A stretch of DNA of 64,000 nt, taken from assembly GCA_010015675.1 (NCBI GenBank), contig ML976998.1, forward strand, positions 449,117 to 513,116, written 5' to 3'. The number at the start of each line of letters is the position of its first letter. The stretch's first letter is position 1. Below the pieces are notes generated by a model. The model saw only the letters and a program-made list of their open reading frames with translations, was not told the origin of the DNA and made no database searches. This document shows positions 55,468-64,000 of this stretch, piece after piece. This DNA is from Byssothecium circinans (lineage: Eukaryota > Ascomycota > Dothideomycetes > Pleosporales > Massarinaceae). A program made the translations under genes and the position numbers.

Positions 55468-57244
55468 TCATACGTGATGGATCCTCGACATGTAATGCGG
55501 CTTCAACGCGACCAGAAGCCATGGCTTCGCTTTCGGCTTAAGCGTTTGCGTCGCCTTCGCCGTCGTGGAAGTCGTCTTCGCAGTATTAGTTGACGAAGTC
55601 GTGTGTTTAGTTGTACTCGTTTGCTTACTGTTTGAAGTTGCCTTCGACGTTGGAGCATCTCCGGACGTCGACGTGGGTTTGGAAGGCGTTACGAATGACG
55701 ACTTCTCAGCCGCGGCTTGATCCTCCGTATTCACCCACGACTTGTTTTTCTGGACAGGCGGATACTGGTCCAAGCCGAAAGTCGAATTGAGTGTGACATA
55801 GCCTGAGACGCGACCGCCTTCGAGACGGATGTACGTGTCGACGATGTTTTGGCCGAGCTTGTCCTCTTGAACAATGATCTCGCGGGCGCCACGTTCGTAG
55901 TCTGAATACCCGCCATAGCCCGTGTGGCGGCCAAAGCACAGGCTCATGTCGTTGGCAGACGTTGGGGGGTTGAAACCTTGTACTGGGCGGGTAGAGGAAT
56001 ACTTCATGCACCTATTTACATGGTTAGTGATAAGATATCAAGACAGCGGAAAAATAAAGTACCAGTCAATCTTATGATCGTGACCCGAGAACGCGGCTAT
56101 CAACCCTTCCGTCTCGCTGAGGGCCTGCAGGAAATTTAGATCCCCACCAGGAATGTCATCAGCTTGCACATTAATGATTTCTTCGCTGATTCCGGGCTCC
56201 GTAGTCTCCGTGCGCTGGCCGCTCTTTCGGAAGGCTTCTGTGATGGATAGCGGAATGTGAACGAAAGCAAGACTGGGAATGACTTTGCCTCCGTGGTCGG
56301 CACGGATTTGGTCCCGAGTGAGTTTGAACCACGAAACAACCTACACCATGAGTAAATTGCCATCATAAGAGGTTAGAAAGTAAAAATACCTTCTCACTAA
56401 CCCAATCCGACTCCGGCTCCGGCTTTACATCGTGCTCCGGATCAAACTTCGCTCCACCCTTGCTGTCAAAGAACCACAGCAGCATTTTCAGCTCTGGGTT
56501 CCCGCTTCCACTGGACGAGTAAATCGGGATGTAGTAATTGCTTGCACCGACACCCTCATACTGAGTACCCAAAGAATTCGCCGTCCACGTGAGCTGATGG
56601 CTGGGTGAATTCCCCTTCGACCACATGCGGTCGGCCAGCAACTTCGTACTGCACGTCCTACTCGCATCGTGATTTCCAAACGTCGCAGTAAACGGCATAT
56701 TGCGTCTAATCAGCGGATCGATAATCATATCGACCAGCCCGTTCGCCGTGTTCTGGTCAACCCACTCACATGAGATGAGATCGCCGTTGAGGACAACAAG
56801 ATCGGTACCGGGTTCGCTCCACAAGACATTGTCCATGACGCCGATGGTAGGCCAGTCGGTACCGGGCCTCGCTCCATCGCCCAAGTGCAAGTCGCTGAAG
56901 ACGGTGATCTGGAACCTGCCATCATGGCCGAAGCGAAGGCCTGAGTAGTCGAAGACTGAGCCCTGTTCCCAGCCGAGGATCGGAGCAGCGCCTGCTGTGG
57001 CGGTCAGGAGCCAGATGAGAGATTCTTGCTTCATGATGGCGGTTAGGAGGACACCGATGATGAAGGTTGAAAGGAGGACGATCCGGCGGCGTAGGGGGAG
57101 AGCGTTGAAGGAGTGGAGAGCGAAGGAAAGGAAAGTTGTTTTGGATGTTATCTCGTCATCTTGTTGGAAGGGAAAGTGCGAAGATGTGGGTGAGTGCCCC
57201 GGATTGGAAATTGGGAAGGCATTGCGGAAGGAGGAAGGGGGCAT
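55468..57244 (-). CDS. Calcineurin-like metallophosphoesterase, DCR2-type, membrane-anchored
   Basis: Exons on the minus strand are 56390-57244, 56063-56340 and 55468-56011 (introns of 49 and 51 nt), giving 558 aa. The chosen start is the ATG at 57244 (MPPSSFRNAF). A short cytosolic N-terminus precedes one membrane segment (residues about 54-72, RIVLLSTFIIGVLLTAI). The catalytic domain then shows the five metal-ligand blocks of calcineurin-like phosphatases: FSDLHLG (Asp118, His120), LNGDLIS (Asp155), FGNHDAS (190-193), the AFVHIPL His and GHDHKIDWC. The insert and order fit the Dcr2 group, which in yeast promotes cell-cycle entry and dephosphorylates Sic1 and Ire1. The C-terminal 90 residues form a Ser/Thr/Lys-rich tail (TSTTKHTTSSTNTAKTTSTT). 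With the anchor, the catalytic domain probably faces the lumen or the outside, so a purple-acid-like secretory role is possible. Confidence 0.83.
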
Positions 57245-57576
57245 GGTGTGATAAGATACATGATCGCTCACTTGATAGCTGACACAAGACAGCTAGTGAG
57301 CGAAGAAAAACTACATGCTCGCGATCCTAAATCATGATGAATGAGGGGAGGAAATGGTGACATCTGAAAGGGGTGATAGGTTGTGTTTAGGTCGTCTGGT
57401 CTTATATCAAGCCCTTATTCAGCCTAGCGCCCGCTCCCTATCCAACCACCCACTCCCATCACCCCAACTCTCGAACCACCGAAGCTCCGCGCACCACTCC
57501 GCCAAGCTCATCAAGCTTCCACAGCACGCAGCGAATTGCCAGCCTCCTCCCCACCCGCGAGCTCCCCAAAGCTGCA
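57245..57576. other. Divergent promoter region, phosphoesterase / CMC1
   Basis: This 332-bp spacer lies between two divergent starts. A C-rich stretch precedes the CMC1 ATG. No other feature is seen. Confidence 0.45.
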
Positions 57577-58091
57577 ATGGCAATGACCGCCCCGATCGAC
57601 CCCAACCTCCCCACCGGCGTTCCAGGCAAACGTCTCCCCTCGAATCCCACGCCCCTCTCCGCGCCCCAAGAACAACAAGTCCGCGACCTGTACTACAAGA
57701 ACGTGCGCTCGAAATGCGCCGATGAGATAGCTGGTACACATACCATCTCCCACCTTTCCCTCTTCCTCTAAACTGACATCTTCTAGCATTCGCAGCATGC
57801 GCTACTGGCCGCACATTCACCATGGTATGGGCGTGTCGGACGCAGAAACTCGCCATGAATTCGTGCATGATGAAGTACCAGGGGCAGGACGAGATGGACA
57901 AGGCGCGTGCGGAATGGTTTGCGTTGGCGGGTGAGCGGAGAGAGAAGAAAAGGGAGTTGGCACGGCAGATTGAGGAGGGGAGAAGGAAACACAAGGAATG
58001 GTGGAATTTGGATGAGCATGGGAAGTTGCAGGGGAAGAGGGCGGAGACGGCTGAGGAGAAGAGGGTTAGGGAAGAGAGGGAGGGGCGGTAG
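57577..58091 (+). CDS. CMC1: COX assembly mitochondrial protein CMC1 (twin CX9C)
   Basis: Exons are 57577-57733 and 57787-58091 with a 53-nt intron, giving 153 aa. The twin CX9C motif is exact: Cys47 and Cys57 in CADEIAAFAAC, then Cys69 and Cys79 in CRTQKLAMNSC. These cysteines form two disulfides in a helical hairpin oxidised by Mia40 in the mitochondrial intermembrane space. The order and the WACRTQKLAMNSCM block fit Cmc1, a copper-binding assembly factor of cytochrome c oxidase. The C-terminus is a long Lys/Arg/Glu helix (ERREKKRELARQIEEGRRKH). Cmc2 and other CX9C proteins are the main alternatives. ATG 57577 is followed two codons later by another ATG that could also serve. Confidence 0.86.
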
Positions 58092-58670
58092 GGGTTGGCG
58101 GAGGGCTGGGATGGAGAGAGTGGGCGTGTATGAGGCTGAGGAGCGGAGCTGGGGTTGTTGGCGGTAGTGTTGGTGGAGCGGGATTTTGAATGTTGGGGTT
58201 GCTTCACGGGAGGCTGGAAGAGGGGGACGAAGACGGGTGAAGACAGTCCCAGTTTGCATTTACACGGCGTTCTTGGAAGATATTGTATGATTACATGGCA
58301 TCGGAAAAAGTATTCGGGGTTAGAAGCGCCCTTTTGTACCAATATTATATATCTATCTATCAAAGGACGGGGTGTAAGATATACCAAGCGCAATTGTATC
58401 ATATTCGGCAGGAAAAGTGAAATTCAGCTCTGGTATACCCAAACTCAAAAACGTGTCCCAGACCAAGACGCCGTGAAATGCATCGACTGACTGTCCATCA
58501 AACGCCAGAATGTGCCGAGTAAGATTATTCTGCCAGCGCGTAACCCGAGGGTTCATGAGAGGTGGTCTCTGATGCCTTCCCCTTACAATCTTGTGCATTG
58601 AATGCCATGGTCTTCGCTCGCGACCTTATTTCACCTTTGCAATTTTCCCTTCTCTTGCCCGACCGCCTAC
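58092..58670. other. Convergent intergenic region
   Basis: These 579 bp lie between the stops of CMC1 (plus) and TAF9 (minus). It is A/T-richer than its surroundings near 58320-58380 and should hold both 3' UTRs. No gene is seen. Confidence 0.45.
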
Positions 58671-59552
58671 TCATCCATCCGTCATATTCGCATCCCCACC
58701 GGCCCCATTTCCGACCCCCATGACCTCCTCAAACTCATCATCCTCATCCTCGTCATCCTCCGTCCCCCCCATAACGGTATCATTCCCCAGCGCCTGACCG
58801 AGTCCGCTTCCTAAGCCACCGACCGGTCCTCCAACGCCGCTAACGTCCACCATCTCCTCTCCACCATTGCCTTCCTCTTCCCAAGTCTCCCTAACCCCCC
58901 ACCCCACGCCAGTAAAACAATATCGCTCCGGGGGTAATCTCACGCCCCACTCTCTCTCCACGCGCGGCAGCGCAATCCGATTCCGCTCCGCTGCTACTTC
59001 GGCCATGAATTCCTTGGGAAGTACAGGGGAGAACTGGGTCGCTGCACGTGCGGCAATGGCGGTGCGAAGCGCATTGAGAGAGATGCCGCCTTCGTCGCTG
59101 TTTTCACCGGTAGTCGCTGCGGTAGACGCCTTCCCTTTCTTGCTCCCTGCCGTCGGATGCGGTGCCGGTGGTTCGTATGCCAACGCATCGGAAAGAACCC
59201 CGTTTGTGTACCTGTATGCAAAATCGAGGAGCTGTAAAGGTACGCGCTCGGTGTAAGCGTGCACGCCCATGTTCGCGAGTACCAAGTGAAGCAGTCGTGC
59301 ATCGCGGGGGCGTTTCGTAGTTCCGCTGTCCTGCAGCGACGTGGCAGGGAAAGAGGGCACTGCGGTTCCATTTACGGCTGGATTGAAGGGATTTGCACCG
59401 TTCATTTGCGACTGTGATTGTGAGTTTGAGGGTTGGGGTTGCGTGTTGGGTTGTGTGGACGATGCGGTCGGAGGGCTTGGGTTTGCAGCGTTGGCGGTTG
59501 TAGGTGGGGTTGATATGCCATTTGGCAGGTTCTCGGCGGCGGGAGAGGCCAT
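58671..59552 (-). CDS. TAF9: Transcription initiation factor TFIID/SAGA subunit TAF9
   Basis: This is an intronless gene of 293 aa starting at the ATG at 59552. The first 80 residues are low-complexity Pro/Ser/Gln/Asn. A histone-fold domain follows (residues about 82-130 and 163-197): RDARLLHLVLANMGVHAYTE, RVPLQLLDFAYRYTNGVLSD, then SLNALRTAIAARAATQFSPV and LPKEFMAEVAAERNRIALPR. The split within the fold by a Gly/Ser/Thr-rich insert is usual in filamentous fungi. TAF9 pairs with TAF6 in TFIID and SAGA, bridging activators and the polymerase II machinery. The C-terminus is Gly-rich and acidic (TEDDEDEDDEFEEV). Confidence 0.9.
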   Translation of the reverse strand: MASPAAENLPNGISTPPTTANAANPSPPTASSTQPNTQPQPSNSQSQSQMNGANPFNPAVNGTAVPSFPATSLQDSGTTKRPRDARLLHLVLANMGVHAYTERVPLQLLDFAYRYTNGVLSDALAYEPPAPHPTAGSKKGKASTAATTGENSDEGGISLNALRTAIAARAATQFSPVLPKEFMAEVAAERNRIALPRVEREWGVRLPPERYCFTGVGWGVRETWEEEGNGGEEMVDVSGVGGPVGGLGSGLGQALGNDTVMGGTEDDEDEDDEFEEVMGVGNGAGGDANMTDG

Positions 59553-59866
59553 CTCCGTTGGGAATGCTTGTATTGGCCTGGACGGTGCGCGAAGTTTGTG
59601 GGTGGGTGGGAGAGGTAGAACGGACGTCTTGAAGCTTTGCGGCGCAGGTCGGACCCCCGAAACCTTGGCGCGCTAGTCTGCCGTAAGGCTGAAAAGTTAC
59701 CATGTTTCACGACGTGGATCCTCTGGGGAAGTGAGAGCACGAACAAATTGTTTGGAGTAAAGTAAATAAATGCATTCCATTGTTAGATAACGCCTTCACA
59801 ATGCCATCCAATCCAAGCCTAGTCATCCAATTCAATATATGACAATCTCCATGTACTACGCATGCA
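59553..59866 (-). other. TAF9 upstream region
   Basis: This 314-bp spacer lies between the FN3-protein stop and the TAF9 start. It should contain the TAF9 promoter and the neighbour's 3' UTR. Nothing further is seen. Confidence 0.45.
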
Positions 59867-62800
59867 TTATATACCCTTGATCCCCATACCGACACCCATA
59901 CTCTCATTGGAGTTCTCCTCTTCATCACCAGTCGTCTCACTAGCAATGCTCTCATGCAGGCTGGGTGTCTTATCGCCCCCACCCCTCTTACCCATCCGCT
60001 TGATCGAGCTCCAGCTCAGAGCACTGCTCTTGTCCTTCGGTGTACCGATCGAAGGACTCTGTCCCGGACTGTCCGTGTCTTTGAGCATGAGCTTTCCATG
60101 ATCTTCGTCAACTTCATCAGGCGTCACGGCTTCACTCGACTTCTTAACCAGGAGGAAGTTCTTGCCCTTGCCGAACTGGAGAAATTGGCTTGAGCTGCTC
60201 TTGCGCGAAAGTCGTTGCATAAAAGACTCCTTGTTGAACGAGGCTGGAGGCTGGGATTCTGATGCTATCTGCGAGACGGTCCTTTCTAGGGACTCACGCG
60301 GCGAAGCATCCGAATAGTCAGCTGTGGTGACCGATCGGTTGTCGCGTGAGCGGCGAGGATCCAACGGTGAATTAGCATCATCGTGAGCAACCATGTCAGA
60401 GGCTACTGCTTTCTCTTTGTCTTTTCGAGAACTCTTATCAGCTTTTGCTTCCTTTTTGGCTTCCTTTTCTGCCTTCTTCGCCTCCTTCTCTGCAGCCTTC
60501 TCCGCGGCCTTCTTCGCTTTCTCGGCTTTTTCTTCTCGAGTAAATATGCTCTTAAATTGAGGCGCTGCTGGATTAAGCTGTTTTGGTGGCGTTGGAGGTA
60601 TAGCGGGTATCATGCCCGAGGGTGGCATAAACGACGCAGAGGACTGTGGTCGCGTTCCAATCGGTGCCTGGGTGGGCGAGCGCGAGGTGGATGGGAAATC
60701 TGGAAGATCGCCCTGGAGCAAATCTTCGTTCAGCAGGCTTGCTGTTGAGCCGTGTTGAATCGAAGGTCGTCGCGATGGCATACGTGACCAAGGCGAGGGG
60801 TTCGTATTGTGGACACTCCAGTCTACTCCTAGCGGACTACTCCTGGCGTTGAAAGCTTCAAGTGACCACCCAAACCGGGTCTGGCTCTCCGTAGACGGGC
60901 GAGGTAGTTCAGCCGAGTTAGTCGATCCTTGGCGAGGTGACGAAGGCCTGTCCAGTCCTGATGAAGATGTCAGCCATGGGTCAGCTTTCGCGCCGAACAT
61001 ATTGAATGCACGCTTGCGTGTAGCAACATGTTTGGGGCTCTCTGCTGACTCTATGGGCTGTGTCTGCGTTCTAGTAGGCATAAAGGCATTATACCAAGCA
61101 CCGGATGAATGACTGCCACGGCGTCGTTGCGTTCCAATGGGATCAAGCTCTCCATGGTCTTGACGAGGAAGGGATTGACTTTGGGTCGGCTTCAGAGAAC
61201 CAAGAGCTGGCCCCTGGTCGGAGAATGTCTTACCACGCTGTCGATTCAGTCCAAACAAGCCGCCAAATCGGGTCGCCGGCGGATTCTTGAACGAGCTAGA
61301 CGTCGAGCGTATGGAGCGTTTGTCGCTGTCGCCGGTGTTTTCGTTGGACGGATAGTAGCCCAGTTGACCGGCACTATCCCTAGGACTTACCAATGGGGAG
61401 CGACTTTGAACAGAAACCGGAGAGCTCGGGTTTTGTATCCGCTCCAGCGTACCTGGTGCTCCAAGGCCTGGGAGGATATGGCGTAGATTCGGTGAAGGGT
61501 CCAGTGACGCCTGTCCGGGTCCTAAGTCGTCATCATCCTCTGCATCCGTCAAGCCTGTGTCATCACCGAACAGACCTGAAGGCAGCAAAGCGCCAGCTGT
61601 CGGGCTCATAGGACCGCCTCCTGACAAGCTTTCCATGTCCGCTTGCGAAAAGGACATCCCACGAGCACTGGGCGGAGGCAGAGCCATGCCATTGACAGGA
61701 TTAAAATATGGAGTGGCATTCGAGTAGGAAGGTGAGGTAGTCGTAATGCCGCTGTTGAAAGGGGCCGCTGTAGAATGTATGAAGCCGCCAGGTATTACAG
61801 AAATCAATGGCTCGCGCATACTCAGGGGACGGACGCGTTGGCTATTCCTCCTAGCAGGTACGAACTCAGGTGCCATCCCAGACATGAGCTGCGGTTGGCT
61901 CATACGGCGCTGTTGGATCGATTGGAGCTGTGCAGTAACCTCGTGATTCACGCGCTCGGCCTCGTTGAAAATCTTCCAAGCTTCCGTGTACTGCTTTTGC
62001 AAGATGGCGAATCTTTCAGCCCATTTCCTATCATCTTCTGCCTCGTTGTTCTCCACCCCGTCTTGTGCATCGCCCCCGTCTTCACCCTCTTCGAGGAGCT
62101 TTCTCGTCTCTTCAAGAGCTTTGATTTGGATACCCTTCTCGCGGATGACTTCCTCCAGGCTCTTGTTGGTCTGAATTTCCTCTGCGTATTTGTCGTTCAG
62201 CTCTTGAATCCGAGCCCCTGATGAGTTTTCGTACTCGGCACGTTCTGCTTTGATTTGTTCCGTCGCAGCCTGGAACTCGCTAGCCTCCCGTACCCATCGT
62301 GATACATCATCCTTTGCCTTTTTAATCTCGGCTTCTTTTTGACGCAATAGCTTCTCTTGTTGCGCCTTTCGCGTCTGCGCGGCGGCGTTTGTGCGCTCTA
62401 GAGTTGCAACTTCCTTTCTCAAATCGCGACTGACTTCATCCTTGTCTTTTAGGGCGGCCTTCTTCTCATCGCGTTTCTCGACTAAGAGTGCTTTCTGGGT
62501 GACGAATTCCTCCTCTTCATCTTGGATCTGCCTTTCCATGTCATCTAGCTCTCGCCGGAGGCTGTCCAGCTTCTCCGTCAACACCTTGATCGATTCCGAA
62601 GAGTCTGCTGCTTCCTGGGCAGAGCGAGCCTGGTCTGCGGTTTGCGATGCTGGCGAATTCCGTCTTCCCATGTCTAAACGTCTTGTCCGTGATATACTGT
62701 TGCTGTGTTCTCGGGTTAATACGGGCGCGGTGGTGGAAGGGACCATGACGTCGATTAATTTCTTGTTCGGTCGGATGATGGGAGTCGGCGTATAGTCTTC

Positions 62801-63405
62801 GTCCTGGCCCTCTTGACACTCCTTGTGCGGCGCGGTGCTATAGAATTGTTCAGACTCGGCGGCGAGGGTTCGGAGGCGGATAGGGCCGCTGGGGGCTTGA
62901 AAATTTGCAATATTGAGCGTCACTATGCGGATTACGTATTGGTGCTCCGGTTGGAGGTTTTCGATGGTGACGGAGGTCTCTTGGGGCGCAACATCGCCAA
63001 CTGCGGCCTGTGAGTGTTGTTCCGACCCGGCACGCGCGTCACCTACTGTCTATGCCGTTGATGCGGATCACATATTTGACGATGGAGGTCCGCTGGTCTG
63101 GTGGTTTCCAATGTAGCGACACCCCATCTGCCTTGATCCCGGCGAGCGATACCTGCGGTGAGACGGGGACTTCGAGGCCGAGAAGGTTCACGAGCTCTTC
63201 TACGGGCTTGGAGAGCACCAGGTACGCGCGAAGGGCCACCCTGGTCGAATAGTCAAAGCAGATTCATCTTGTCAGTGGTAAACAGGACGTACCAAAAGAG
63301 GGCGAGCAGCACAAGCGCCGTCTTCAGCCAGCCGGAAGACAGGAAGACGACGGCCTCCATGTTGTAGTGGGCGACATGGGGCCAGAAAAGGTGAACGGAA
63401 TCCAT
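59867..63405 (-). CDS. Membrane-anchored fibronectin type III / coiled-coil protein, uncharacterised
   Basis: Exons on the minus strand are 63293-63405, 63047-63240 and 59867-63000 (introns of 52 and 46 nt), giving 1146 aa. The start chosen is the ATG at 63405 (MDSVHLFWPHV); a second in-frame ATG at 63360 is possible. A hydrophobic segment near residues 19-38 (GWLKTALVLLALFWVAL) acts as signal-anchor. A fibronectin type III domain follows, about residues 58-145 (SLAGIKADGVSLHWKPPDQR, then VTIENLQPEHQYVIRIVTLN). Residues about 250-450 are a strong coiled coil (VLTEKLDSLRRELDDMERQI). The middle is Ser/Pro-rich, and a Lys/Glu/Ala run (EKAAEKEAKKAEKEAKKEAK) lies near the C-terminus. The 46-nt intron 2 has its acceptor at GCCGCAG; this choice keeps the FN3 domain in frame (GIDIGDVAP). 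FN3 in a fungal intracellular scaffold recalls proteins at the ER or polarised-growth sites; function unknown. Confidence 0.77.
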
Positions 63406-63782
63406 GACTTCAACGTTCAGAGGCACGTGTCGCCGTCGTCGCCGTGGTCGTCGTTGTCGCGGAGGAGAAACATTCAATCCGTATTTGCGCCGGTGCCTGC
63501 GCCTTGATGCATGCGGGCCGAATCAGCAGATCGGCCGGGGCAGGCAAAGGCCTTGGCGCCTCGGTGCTGTTCCGCGCCATGTCTGACTCCCGAACGGGTA
63601 CACTTCAGCGATAAAAGAGATGCCGATTCAAGATTCGGAGGGTGGCGAGATGATATGTGGACGTCATTTGAGAAAAGCATGGCTTAAGCTAGCCTATATA
63701 GATTCCGGCCGCCAGGGGTTTCCGGCCACATCGCCAAATCGGCCACCCCTCAGAAATCAACGCAATAATTGCGCCAGCCTAG
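63406..63782. other. Upstream region of the FN3 gene, ending in transposon 3' flank
   Basis: This 377-bp region holds the promoter of the FN3 gene and, from about 63690, the probable 3' end of the transposon at the right edge. A GGCCAC-containing GC-rich patch at 63707-63751 contains two near-copies of CGGCCAC and may be part of the element terminus. Confidence 0.4.
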
Positions 63783-64000
63783 TTACAATTGCCACTCTGT
63801 ACACATAGATTGCAGAGTTTTTGCTGCTATTTCAGCTGCAGCTTTTTCTGCTTCCTTTTCTTTAGAATTGTTATCGTTTTCTTCCTGTAGAAGCGCAGAT
63901 GCCTGCACTGCAATCATGATTGTATCTATATCTGCAAAGCGTTGATTTGGGTCTATGCGAACCCTCTTTCGTGGCTGTTGAGGCCTAAGGGCCTCAAGTT
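63783..64000 (-). mobile_element. 3' end of a pogo-type DDE transposase gene (Tc1/mariner superfamily), cut by window edge
   Basis: An open frame on the minus strand enters from the right edge and stops at TAA 63783-63785. It reads PRKRVRIDPNQRFADIDTIM, then a Glu/Lys/Ala-rich helix (NSKEKEAEKAAAEIAAKTLQ), and ends SMCTEWQL. This matches my memory of the C-terminal tail of fungal pogo/Fot1-like transposases, which have a CENP-B-type DNA-binding domain and a DDE catalytic domain (both outside the window). The tail has no stop or frameshift in about 70 codons, so this end looks intact. The ending and the element boundary need the sequence beyond 64000. Confidence 0.7.

Noticed and set aside
1..64000. 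CRISPR array, bacterial operons, secondary-metabolite backbone (PKS/NRPS) genes
   Set aside because: None were seen. The genome is fungal, and no long modular synthase or regularly spaced repeat-spacer pattern occurs.

Overview
The window is nuclear DNA of a filamentous ascomycete (Pezizomycotina; Dothideomycetes is my guess, not proven). The genes have short GT-AG introns, mostly 46-90 nt, with visible TACTAAC/GCTAAT-like branch sites. There are no operons, and the gene set (ATG2, CLR2, Clr5-domain protein, TAF9, ROK1, ATP synthase subunit g, fungal aquaporin, CMC1, ADGF-type deaminase) is typical of that group. Exon boundaries were read by hand from splice signals, and every multi-exon model given here closes in frame.

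Left arm (1-26.7 kb): a dense, mostly housekeeping block. It holds ATG2 (cut by the left edge), an adenosine-deaminase-like protein, a small mitochondrial membrane protein, a large coiled-coil protein, a single-pass membrane protein, the heterochromatin factor CLR2, a PP4 regulatory subunit (PSY4/PP4R2 type), a Golgi-type multi-pass membrane protein, an Mpv17/Sym1 protein and a Clr5-domain protein. It ends with two adjacent minus-strand genes that fit the first two steps of oxidative (non-phosphorylating) L-rhamnose catabolism: L-rhamnose 1-dehydrogenase and L-rhamnono-1,4-lactonase.

Middle (26.7-40.5 kb): a gene-poor stretch of nearly 14 kb. The only gene I can support is a processive GT2 glycosyltransferase of the fungal Cps1/GT2 type. 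The flanks hold simple repeats and no recognisable coding.

Right arm (40.5-64 kb): ROK1 DEAD-box helicase, ATP synthase subunit g and an aquaporin with a long hydrophilic N-terminus. Then comes a decayed MFS permease of the pantothenate/allantoate transporter type, carrying three in-frame nonsense codons, head-to-head with an intact amidase. The rest is a very long MFS transporter, a DCR2-like phosphoesterase, CMC1, TAF9 and a membrane-anchored fibronectin-III/coiled-coil protein. The right edge cuts into the 3' end of a pogo-type DDE transposase.

The points most worth a second look are the permease relic beside the amidase, a possible non-AUG (ATT) start upstream of the Golgi-type gene, the single-gene GT2 island, the rhamnose gene pair with a palindrome beside it, and a possible hidden last exon of the aquaporin. 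I saw no convincing unknown multi-gene system, CRISPR array, tRNA or rRNA gene.
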